In this document: in pieces, positions 1-5,198 of the stretch
Position numbering within the stretch: the stretch's first letter is position 1
Layout: every line of letters starts with the position of its first letter
Source of the DNA: JAAXVZ01 sp964392465
GTDB lineage: Archaea > Nanobdellota > Nanobdellia > Woesearchaeales > GW2011-AR15
Assembly: GCA_964392465.1 (NCBI GenBank)
Contig: CAYMPC010000051.1
Span: 1-6,746 of the forward strand
Reading direction: 5' to 3'
DNA: 6,746 nt
The notes under the pieces: model-generated
Database searches by the model: none
Seen by the model: only the letters and a program-made list of their open reading frames with translations
Told to the model about the DNA's origin: nothing
Position numbers and translations under genes: made by a program

Positions 1-80
1 AGGATTATAGATAGTAGGACAGTTGTCAATATCTCCACAAATTCCATCTTTGTCTATATCATTTAAAGGATCTTTTGGGC
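1..80 (-). repeat. Direct repeat copy A, 55 nt exact
   Basis: Bases 1-55 are identical to 781-835. Identity continues at 76 of 80 positions to base 80 (mismatches at 56, 69, 73 and 79) and then fades. It encodes the same 18 residues in both places (444-461 and 704-721). The spacing of 780 nt equals two 384-nt super-repeats plus the 12-nt insertion. Copy A ends exactly at the window edge, so its true left limit is unknown. Confidence 0.95.
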
Positions 81-2163
81 AATAATCACAATCATCTCCT
101 ATCTTGTTTCCTATCTTATCTTTGTCATTATCTTTTTGGTCAGGGTTATAATACTCAGGACAATTATCCAGTATATCATCTATTCCGTCACTATCAGCAT
201 CACCAGAGCATTCTGAGTTTAAGTCACATGCATCTCCTATATTGTTTTTATTACAATCTGCTTGGCTAGGATTGAACTTATTTGGACAGTTATCAATGTT
301 TCCGCAAATATTATCAAAATCAATGTCATTAAGTGGGTCAAAAATGCAATAATCACACACATCTCCAATTCCGTCATTATCAGAATCTTCTTGATTTGGA
401 TTATAATTGTTAGGGCAATTATCTTTTAGTCCTTCAATTCCGTCATTATCTATATCATTGAAAAAATCATTTGGATATGTATCACACACATCACCAATTT
501 TATCTCTATCAGCATCCTCCTGATTTATGTTTTGGATAGAAGGACAATTATCTAATGCATCATTTATTTCATCTCCATCTGTATCTATAGAGCACACAGA
601 TGAAAAATCACACGCATCTCCAATTCCATCATTATCGCAATCATTTTGATCAGGGTTATACTTATTTGGGCAATTATCGACATCTGCGCAAATAAAATCA
701 GAATCTTTATCTCCTTCAGAAGCAAAAGGACAGGCATCACACGCATCTCCAATGTTGTCATTATCAGAATCTTTTTGGTCAGGATTATAGATAGTAGGAC
801 AGTTGTCAATATCTCCACAAATTCCATCTTTGTCTCTATCATTTAAAGAATCATTTGGACATATATCGCATAAGTCACCTTTCCCATCTTTATCAGTATC
901 TGCCTGATTAGAATTTTTTATAACCACACAATTATCGATTTCATCGCAAACATCATCTGAATCTCTATCTGTTTTTAAAATACAATTGGTTAATCCTTGA
1001 GAGGTGCATTTTATTGTTCCAACACATAAGTTAATATTACAAGGTGTTTCAAGCGAATAAGATTTTTCGTTATTTACATTTTCATCAATTAATCCATCAC
1101 AATCATCATCTTTTCCATTGCATATCTCCATTTTTGGTCCAATGAAGTTTTTACAAACTTCCCAAATGCCATTTTTACAAGTCTGTAATCCAGGGTTGCA
1201 TTCACCAGTATCTTCTCCGCAAAGTTTAGTCTGACCATTTGTGCAGCTACAATCTTCATCAGTACTTCCGTCACAGTCATTATCTAGGCTGTCACAATTT
1301 GATTTACTTTCAATTTCTCTGTAATTATTTCCATAGTTGCATTCTTCCCATCTTCCACTTATGCATTTAGAACTTGAGCCTTTGCAAACACCTTGCTGTT
1401 TAGGGCAGGTTTTTACTAAATTTTCATCAATTAATCCATTTCCATTATTGTCTAGATTATCACAAAGCTCTATTGCTCCTGTATAAATTGCAGGATTAGT
1501 AGGGTTTGGATCTGTAATATCAGGATCACCATCATCATCATCATCAGGATCACAGTAAACTGAATAATATGAACTTTCAAACTCACAATCAGGAGTTATG
1601 CATATTGTTCCGGAACAATAGGATGTTACGCTTTTTTCATAAACATAAAGATACTCTCCAATACATTTGTTTTCATTACAAGGAACTTCTTTTTCACAAT
1701 TCTCACAACCTTGAGTAATACTAGGCAAGTCAGATTGAGGAGTAACAGGCATTTCATAAGGTAATTCAGCATCTATCTCTAAGGCAGGGGCAGGACTAGG
1801 AAAAGAATCATACGAAGAGAGCACTTTCTGTGCAAGAACATTTGTCGTATCAGAACCCCCACTACCACTTTCGTATTCGATATAACCCTCGCCGCATTCT
1901 TGATAAATCTTAAATAGTTCATCAAGGTCATCTCTGGTGCCTTCTATAACAGAACCATCTGCGGGTAAACAAATACTAGGGTGTACTTGAACTTCTCCAC
2001 AAAAACAATTAGGAGCATTCCAACCAGTTCTGGAGATTTTTTTACCTGCTTCACACTCTTTTGGACTAGAACAAAGATCTAATACCATTTTATCATCAGC
2101 ATAAATAGAACAACATACAAAAATTAAAATTATCCCAAACAAGACCCCTTTTTTCAGACCCAT
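1..2163 (-). CDS. Secreted MopE-motif / thrombospondin type 3 repeat protein, C-terminus cut by window edge
   Basis: Reading the minus strand from the ATG at 2163-2161 gives 721 sense codons with no stop; the frame leaves the window exactly at base 1. Residues 1-22 form a signal peptide (basic MGLKK, hydrophobic 7-18, likely cleavage after IYA), so the protein is exported. Residues 23-200 are a Cys-containing region without a recognised domain. Residues 204-220 carry an Asp run (DPDDDDDGD). Three MopE-type motifs lie at 232-249, 288-305 and 346-363. From residue 398 to the edge it is a TSP3 array with eight DNC landmarks at 411, 454, 497, 539, 582, 625, 667 and 714. TSP3 repeats bind calcium and form stiff, Cys-bridged rods, so a long surface or secreted stalk is likely; the function-bearing domain may lie beyond the edge. 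A TATA-like box about 28 nt upstream suggests a leaderless mRNA. The reading frame and family are very secure; the role is not known. Confidence 0.95.
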   Translation of the reverse strand, partial: MGLKKGVLFGIILIFVCCSIYADDKMVLDLCSSPKECEAGKKISRTGWNAPNCFCGEVQVHPSICLPADGSVIEGTRDDLDELFKIYQECGEGYIEYESGSGGSDTTNVLAQKVLSSYDSFPSPAPALEIDAELPYEMPVTPQSDLPSITQGCENCEKEVPCNENKCIGEYLYVYEKSVTSYCSGTICITPDCEFESSYYSVYCDPDDDDDGDPDITDPNPTNPAIYTGAIELCDNLDNNGNGLIDENLVKTCPKQQGVCKGSSSKCISGRWEECNYGNNYREIESKSNCDSLDNDCDGSTDEDCSCTNGQTKLCGEDTGECNPGLQTCKNGIWEVCKNFIGPKMEICNGKDDDCDGLIDENVNNEKSYSLETPCNINLCVGTIKCTSQGLTNCILKTDRDSDDVCDEIDNCVVIKNSNQADTDKDGKGDLCDICPNDSLNDRDKDGICGDIDNCPTIYNPDQKDSDNDNIGDACDACPFASEGDKDSDFICADVDNCPNKYNPDQNDCDNDGIGDACDFSSVCSIDTDGDEINDALDNCPSIQNINQEDADRDKIGDVCDTYPNDFFNDIDNDGIEGLKDNCPNNYNPNQEDSDNDGIGDVCDYCIFDPLNDIDFDNICGNIDNCPNKFNPSQADCNKNNIGDACDLNSECSGDADSDGIDDILDNCPEYYNPDQKDNDKDKIGNKIGDDCDYCPKDPLNDIDKDGICGDIDNCPTIYNP
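97..118 (-). repeat. 12-nt in-frame tandem duplication
   Basis: On the plus strand TCCTATCTTGTT (97-108) is followed directly by TCCTATCTTA (109-118). In the protein this gives KIGNKIGDD, an extra NKIG in the calcium loop near residues 683-690. All other units have a single IGD at this place. It is a recent-looking slippage duplication that keeps the frame. Confidence 0.85.
781..860 (-). repeat. Direct repeat copy B, 55 nt exact
   Basis: This is the partner of the copy at 1-80 inside the TSP3 array. The intermediate super-repeat, near residues 574-589, is clearly more diverged (GIEGLKDNCPNNYNP against GICGDIDNCPTIYNP). The closest relatives are therefore two super-repeats apart, not neighbours. 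Confidence 0.95.
1075..1470 (-). repeat. Three MopE-type Asp/Cys motifs (CxxxDxDCDGxxDE)
   Basis: The copies cover residues 232-249 (ELCDNLDNNGNGLIDENL), 288-305 (NCDSLDNDCDGSTDEDC) and 346-363 (EICNGKDDDCDGLIDENV). They match the repeat known from the copper-binding protein MopE and from many secreted bacterial proteins. The linker CGEDTGECNPGLQTC with GIWEVC (residues 314-337) is also the usual linker between such motifs. In the first copy the central DC is replaced by NG, so its metal site or disulfide is probably lost. Metal binding is inferred from the family. Confidence 0.85.
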
Positions 2164-2187
2164 AACTCTTTATTATATTCTATATTG

Positions 2188-2195
2188 TTTTTAAA
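2188..2195 (-). promoter_or_regulatory. TATA-like box of the TSP3 gene
   Basis: The minus strand reads TTTAAAAA, centred about 28 nt before the ATG at 2163. Archaeal TATA boxes lie about 25 nt before the transcript start, so the mRNA would begin at or a few bases before the ATG. No Shine-Dalgarno sequence is visible. Confidence 0.55.
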
Positions 2196-2243
2196 CTTTT
2201 TCATACCTTTACAATTGCTTAAACCCTATTAATTACCAATAAG

Positions 2244-2252
2244 TATTTTAAT
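2244..2252 (+). promoter_or_regulatory. TATA-like box of the 718-residue protein gene
   Basis: TATTTTAAT is centred about 29 nt before the ATG at 2277, the spacing expected for a leaderless transcript. The 24 bases before the ATG are AT-rich with no ribosome-binding sequence. The two divergent TATA boxes are only about 50 bp apart, so the two genes may share an activator or compete for factors. Confidence 0.5.
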
Positions 2253-2276
2253 TAGAAATTCTTTGAAATAAAAATA

Positions 2277-4433
2277 ATGAAGAAATCGCAGACAACACTT
2301 TTTTTCCTTTTTGGGATTGTTCTTATTATAATTCTTTTTGGGATTCTTCTTACTAACTTAAAAAAAGAAGAGTCTTTTTTGCAGAACCAGAATAAAAGAA
2401 TAATTAATTTAAAAGATACTAGAGCTGATTTCAGCAAATACATTGACTTTTGTATAAAAGACTCTGCAGAGCAATCAATACAAGATACAGGAATAAGACA
2501 GGAAACAATTGAACAGTATAAAACCTTAGTTATTTCCAGGATTGAAACTTGTACTAATGATTTTTTTTTACAATTAAAAAATCAAAATTATGAAATAACA
2601 GAAGGAGAGATAAATATAGGTGTTGAATATAATCCAGAAACAGTCATAGTTGATATAAATTATCCTATTACTGTCGAATATCAAGGCGGAAAAGTAAATT
2701 TTCAAGATTTTAACTATGTTTTTGACAGAGAAGAGTCAGTTAAAATACCTAATGGAATTGCTGATAAAGAAATAATATTGACTTCCTCAAACAAAAAAGC
2801 ACAATTAATTATTCCAAAGGGAACTAAAATAACAGATAAAGATGGCAACCCTATAGAAACAGTTGCAATTAAAGTAGAAGATTTACATTTTGATGGTTTA
2901 GAAAACAAATATGTTCTTGGCCAATTGGTCTATAATAACCTTCCAAATGGCTTAATTTTCTCCCAGCCAGTCGATTTTTCTATTGAATTTAGGAAAGAAG
3001 ACATCCCCTCTGAATATACTGAAAATAATATTATGATTGCATATTGGAATAATGAAACAGGTATCTGGTTTGCAGTTGATACAGAAATAAAAGATAATAA
3101 AGCAATTGCTAAAATTACGCATTTCACACACTTTTCCCTTCTTTTTGTTAAGTTCTGGATTATTGAAAATAAACTTTTTGAGCAAAGATTCGCCCCTTTT
3201 GGATCAAGTACAGATACAAGTAAGGTCTGGGCAGTAGGAGGAGGAGAGAATAAAGACTTTGGAACAGTATCCTTACAGGAAGAATTTGTTGATGGTGGAC
3301 CAAGCCAGTTTTTACCTGACTTAAATGCAAACTTTAAGGATTATAAAAAAATTTATGAGAGGTTAGACTTTCTTGCTCATCCAGAAATTAAATATGGATA
3401 TTTTGAAAACCCAAATAATCCAAAAGATGACGAATTTACTGATTGTGAATCAGATGGACAAAAAGTAGAAGAAGGAGTAACTTATTTTTTTGAGGATAGT
3501 TATCCTTATTTTTTTGTAGAAGGTTGTCCTAATTATAAGTGCAGTCCAACAGAAAACTGTCCATTAGATAATAGTTCTTTTTGTAATAATAAAAACTATT
3601 GTTCTTCCTATCCTGAATCTCCTGACTCAAATCAAGTATGTATGCCTTACATTAGTGGGAGTATTTCAACTGATGTATCCTCTCTAAACAGCGGAAACTT
3701 CCCTTGTTGTCCTATTGAGAAAAGCGAAGTGAATTTTATTAATAGCAAAGAAAAAGTATTTGGTTGGCATAATTATCAATGTGTGGGTGGAAAGGTTAGG
3801 CCTGGTGAAGAAGGTATTAATGCTGCTGATTTTATTATTTTTGGAACGAGAGGCAATGCAGTTTTATATGTAAATGATCAAAACCTTCTTTATGGAGGAT
3901 TAAGTAAATATGTAAATATCAATGTTTTTGCAAAGCCTCCAAGTTATTGGCCTTGGTATAAAGGCGAAGGACTAAAAGGTTTAGAAGAGGACGCAATAGG
4001 ACTTATTAATATTTTCAGAACACTTGTCCTAAAAGAAGATATTTCTTCAGAACTAGAAGGATTAGACGAATTACCTTTTTATTGTAGTATTAAACCATAT
4101 CCAGGAACAGGAGAGATTATTCAGTTAATAGAATCAGATAATATCCCCTCTTCAATTAAAGAAAAGCTAAATGCAAAACCAAGAGATACAATCTCGGCAT
4201 ATGGTATTTATGGTTTAGATATTATTAAAAGAAAAGATCATCCGACAGCTACCAAATCAGAGCTTCATACACAGTGTTGGGTATACTGGTCTTTAATAGG
4301 AAATGGTTTTTACACAAATCCTCCTGAAGACGTCTCTATTACTCTTTCAGATACTGTTATGGGAAAATTCAGTAATATACTTAATGATAAAATACCAGAT
4401 AAACTAAAATCACTAATGAATCTATTTAATTGA
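2277..4433 (+). CDS. Membrane-anchored extracytoplasmic protein with ZU5-like domain
   Basis: The protein has 718 residues. Residues 1-6 are basic/polar (MKKSQT) and 7-26 form one hydrophobic segment, a signal-anchor of the kind found on many Woesearchaeota/Pacearchaeota surface proteins, so the rest should lie outside the membrane. Residues 50-150 resemble the conserved region that often follows this anchor (a Cys-containing helix, then NPETVIVDINYPITVEY). Residues about 160-290 resemble a ZU5-type beta domain: LIIPKGT at 177-183, a FSQPVDFSIEF strand at 228-238, an IAYWNNETGIWF strand at 254-265, and the closing THFTHFSLLF at 281-290. Residues 300-718 are unrecognised; 12 of the protein's 14 cysteines lie there, eight of them clustered between 417 and 478, suggesting disulfides. 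The start is set by the TATA spacing and anchor position. It is divergent from the TSP3 gene. The substrate or partner is unknown; I see no catalytic motif. Confidence 0.92.
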   Translation: MKKSQTTLFFLFGIVLIIILFGILLTNLKKEESFLQNQNKRIINLKDTRADFSKYIDFCIKDSAEQSIQDTGIRQETIEQYKTLVISRIETCTNDFFLQLKNQNYEITEGEINIGVEYNPETVIVDINYPITVEYQGGKVNFQDFNYVFDREESVKIPNGIADKEIILTSSNKKAQLIIPKGTKITDKDGNPIETVAIKVEDLHFDGLENKYVLGQLVYNNLPNGLIFSQPVDFSIEFRKEDIPSEYTENNIMIAYWNNETGIWFAVDTEIKDNKAIAKITHFTHFSLLFVKFWIIENKLFEQRFAPFGSSTDTSKVWAVGGGENKDFGTVSLQEEFVDGGPSQFLPDLNANFKDYKKIYERLDFLAHPEIKYGYFENPNNPKDDEFTDCESDGQKVEEGVTYFFEDSYPYFFVEGCPNYKCSPTENCPLDNSSFCNNKNYCSSYPESPDSNQVCMPYISGSISTDVSSLNSGNFPCCPIEKSEVNFINSKEKVFGWHNYQCVGGKVRPGEEGINAADFIIFGTRGNAVLYVNDQNLLYGGLSKYVNINVFAKPPSYWPWYKGEGLKGLEEDAIGLINIFRTLVLKEDISSELEGLDELPFYCSIKPYPGTGEIIQLIESDNIPSSIKEKLNAKPRDTISAYGIYGLDIIKRKDHPTATKSELHTQCWVYWSLIGNGFYTNPPEDVSITLSDTVMGKFSNILNDKIPDKLKSLMNLFN

Positions 4434-4491
4434 AAAAACCAAATTTCTTTTCATTGATGCTGTGTTATTATTATCTATAATATATTGAACC

Positions 4492-4539
4492 TTTTTTATT
4501 ATTAGTTTTGCACTAATTGCAGAAAATAAATTTTTTTTT
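4492..4539 (+). terminator. T-rich terminator region after the 718-residue protein gene
   Basis: Downstream of the stop at 4433 there is a T6 run at 4492-4497, a 6-bp hairpin (ATTAGT 4501-4506 with ACTAAT 4512-4517), and a T9 run at 4531-4539. Archaeal RNA polymerase stops at such T tracts. The gene beyond is convergent, so termination is needed here. Confidence 0.6.
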
Positions 4540-4540
4540 G

Positions 4541-4561
4541 AGGATTATTTTCTATAATCCT
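4541..4561 (-). other. 8-bp perfect hairpin across the stop codon of the small membrane protein gene
   Basis: AGGATTAT (4541-4548) pairs with ATAATCCT (4554-4561) around a 5-base loop. In the minus-strand mRNA the 5' arm covers the last codons and the loop begins with the end of the TAG stop. It may protect or define the 3' end of the mRNA between two convergent genes; classical hairpin terminators are not established as the rule in archaea. Confidence 0.5.
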
Positions 4562-4761
4562 AAAAATTTCAGCAAACCATGAACAAGGAAAACAGGCCAT
4601 ACTATCGCTTTCAACACTCCTAAAACACCCATCCAAAATCCTGTTGCGGTTGATATATAATAAATAACTGCTCCAATGAATCCTAATCCATATATCGCAC
4701 TGCTTGTGTCATGTTTATTGCAATCGCATTTTACTTTTCTTTTCATTTGTCTATTTACCAT
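4552..4761 (-). CDS. Small conserved two-helix membrane protein
   Basis: The protein has 69 residues. Residues 1-20 are basic and polar with a short metal-like cluster KCDCNKH (C12, C14, H17). Residues 21-38 (SAIYGLGFIGAVIYYIST) and about 42-67 are hydrophobic, giving two membrane helices with a short turn around G41. The AIYGLGFIGAVIYY and LKAIVWPVFLV phrases match a small family I recognise as widespread in DPANN archaea, often with a Cys/His-rich N-terminus; no function is established that I know of. The ATG at 4761 is preferred over the Met at codon 6 because a perfect TTTATAAA lies about 25 nt upstream, giving a leaderless mRNA. It is convergent with the gene on its left and is followed upstream by the tRNA-Cys gene on the same strand. 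Confidence 0.85.
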   Translation of the reverse strand: MVNRQMKRKVKCDCNKHDTSSAIYGLGFIGAVIYYISTATGFWMGVLGVLKAIVWPVFLVHGLLKFLGL

Positions 4762-4782
4762 AAATTTAGTTTAGTTTTCAAC

Positions 4783-4790
4783 TTTATAAA
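4783..4790 (-). promoter_or_regulatory. TATA box of the small membrane protein gene
   Basis: A palindromic TTTATAAA is centred about 25 nt before the ATG at 4761, with a purine-rich stretch (GAAGGAATA on the minus strand) just upstream that could serve as a BRE. The predicted transcript begins at or next to the start codon. Confidence 0.7.
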
Positions 4791-4853
4791 TATTCCTTCA
4801 TCTTTTAATATAAAGCTAATTCTTAATTCTAACTTTTAGTGATTTCAATGTTA

Positions 4854-4868
4854 AGAAAAATAAAAATA
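4854..4868 (-). terminator. T-rich terminator directly after tRNA-Cys
   Basis: The minus strand reads TATTTTTATTTTTCT immediately after the discriminator base at 4869. Two T5 runs this close to the tRNA 3' end are typical of archaeal intrinsic termination. No CCA is encoded. Confidence 0.65.
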
Positions 4869-4904
4869 AGCGAGGAGAGGGACTTGAACCCTCGAATGGT
4901 CGCT

Positions 4905-4950
4905 GTCTTCCTGTCATCGCAATTTCTTGCTCAGCACAGCCATGAAGCGT
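4905..4950 (-). other. tRNA intron at canonical position 37/38 (46 nt)
   Basis: Removing 4950-4905 joins CTGCAG to A-GCGAC and gives a normal 7-base anticodon loop and a 5-bp stem; the boundary is ambiguous by one A. The bulge-helix-bulge fold is imperfect. Bases 32-35 (CTGC) face GAAG (4910-4907) with three of four pairs, leaving ACA as the 3' bulge and AGA as the 5' bulge. This suggests a relaxed splice motif cut by the archaeal tRNA endonuclease. Confidence 0.8.
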
Positions 4951-4978
4951 CTGCAGGCGACTGCCTTAGCCGCTTGGC

Positions 4979-5045
4979 CTAGGGTATCAAAAACAATTAA
5001 GTTAGTGAATTACCCCCGCATAGGCTAAGGTTAAACCTTAGTTGC
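4979..5045 (-). other. Probable second intervening sequence between acceptor strand and D arm
   Basis: About 66-67 nt separate GCGAGGTA (5053-5046) from the D stem starting at 4978. TAG occurs at both ends (5047-5045 and 4981-4979), so the joint cannot be fixed. Inside are a perfect 6-bp hairpin CTAAGG-TTTAA-CCTTAG (5041-5025) and a second helix in which CCTA (5024-5021) and GGGTA (5015-5011) pair with TACCC (4986-4982) and TAGG (4981-4978). GGTA of the exon can pair with TACC near the 3' end, but a standard bulge-helix-bulge is not clear. Confidence 0.5.
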
Positions 5046-5076
5046 TACCTCGCCATATTCCTAAAAACATAGCAAA

Positions 5077-5084
5077 TTTATAAA
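5077..5084. promoter_or_regulatory. Palindromic TATA box, tRNA-Cys promoter and possibly bidirectional
   Basis: TTTATAAA is centred 27 nt from the first base of the tRNA (5053), so transcription would start at or within a base or two of the mature 5' end. Because the element is a perfect palindrome, it could also start a plus-strand transcript near 5105, at the beginning of the structured noncoding region. Confidence 0.65.
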
Positions 5085-5104
5085 CGTTTTGACTAAAGGA
5101 CTAA

Positions 5105-5198
5105 AGAAGAAGAGAGTGTCGCTTTGTCCAAATATTAATTATCGGAAAGCGGAGACTGCTCTCCCTTATGGGGTTTAATTTTATTTTTTTATTTTTTT
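5105..5198 (+). ncRNA. Candidate small structured RNA or leader
   Basis: No open frame of note lies between 5085 and 5302, but the stretch is strongly structured. GAGAG, GTC and GCTTT in 5112-5125 pair in order with AAAGC (5146-5150), GAC (5154-5156) and CTCTC (5159-5163), with small bulges. Then come CCC-TTAT-GGGG (5163-5173) and a T-rich tract (5174-5198, with runs of seven Ts) that would end the RNA. The palindromic TATA at 5077-5084 predicts a start near 5105. An 8-nt tandem repeat GACTAAAG occupies 5091-5106. I recognise no known RNA family; box C/D motifs are absent. It could instead be a regulatory leader or an unused spacer. Confidence 0.35.

Larger units (their letters stand above)
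1..972 (-). repeat. Thrombospondin type 3 repeat array (protein-level)
   Basis: This encodes residues 398-721 of the secreted protein. Each unit has the TSP3 pattern of Asp-rich DxDxDGIGD loops, then CD, then DNCPxxYNPxQ. The DNC landmarks are spaced 43, 43, 42, 43, 43, 42 and 47 residues apart. They form a three-unit super-repeat of 128 residues (384 nt), recognisable because one unit in three carries an extra CD-xxSxCS insert (residues 518-525 and 646-653). The last spacing is 47 because of a 4-residue in-frame duplication. The array continues out of the window on the left. Confidence 0.93.
4869..5053 (-). tRNA. tRNA-Cys(GCA), interrupted by two intervening sequences
   Basis: The 3' part is unambiguous on the minus strand. 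The T arm is GAGGG-TTCAAGT-CCCTC (4893-4877), the acceptor strand TCCTCGC (4876-4870) and the discriminator T at 4869, the U73 typical of tRNA-Cys. The D arm is GCC (4978-4976), a loop with AAGCGG, and GGC (4965-4963). The anticodon stem GTCGC (4961-4957) pairs with GCGAC (4903-4899), and the loop CTGCAG+A gives anticodon GCA at 4954-4952. G15 and C48 can form the Levitt pair. Between G37 and A38 is a 46-nt intron at the canonical 37/38 site. The matching 5' acceptor strand GCGAGG is not next to the D arm but at 5053-5048, about 27 nt after a TTTATAAA box, leaving a further insert of 66-67 nt. If TA (5047-5046) are positions 8-9, position 7 is missing; if TAG are 7-9, U8 is missing. The identity is secure; the 5' exon is probable. 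Confidence 0.85.

Noticed and set aside
75..269. Plus-strand open frame inside the TSP3 region
   Set aside because: It is the low-complexity antisense of the Asp/Asn-rich repeat codons; the minus-strand frame is open through all 721 codons and has clear domains.
585..846. Other open frames on both strands in the repeat region
   Set aside because: They are shadow frames of the same repeat DNA, with no domain and no promoter.
1..860. CRISPR-like or IS-like direct repeats at 1-80 and 781-860
   Set aside because: The repeats lie inside one continuous reading frame, keep the frame and follow the protein repeat period; there is no spacer structure.
2252..2443. Minus-strand frame over the start of the 718-residue gene
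   Set aside because: It is antisense to a well-formed signal-anchor and covers the promoter of the plus gene.
2930..3185. Two minus-strand frames inside the 718-residue gene
   Set aside because: They are antisense to the ZU5-like domain, with no independent signal.
4963..4988. Compact tRNA start at GATACCC next to the D arm
   Set aside because: No GGGTATC acceptor partner exists downstream; the 3' acceptor strand is TCCTCGC, which pairs with GCGAGG at 5053-5048.
4979..5053. A second complete tRNA in the upstream part of the tRNA-Cys gene
   Set aside because: No T arm, anticodon arm or acceptor partner can be drawn within 4979-5053.
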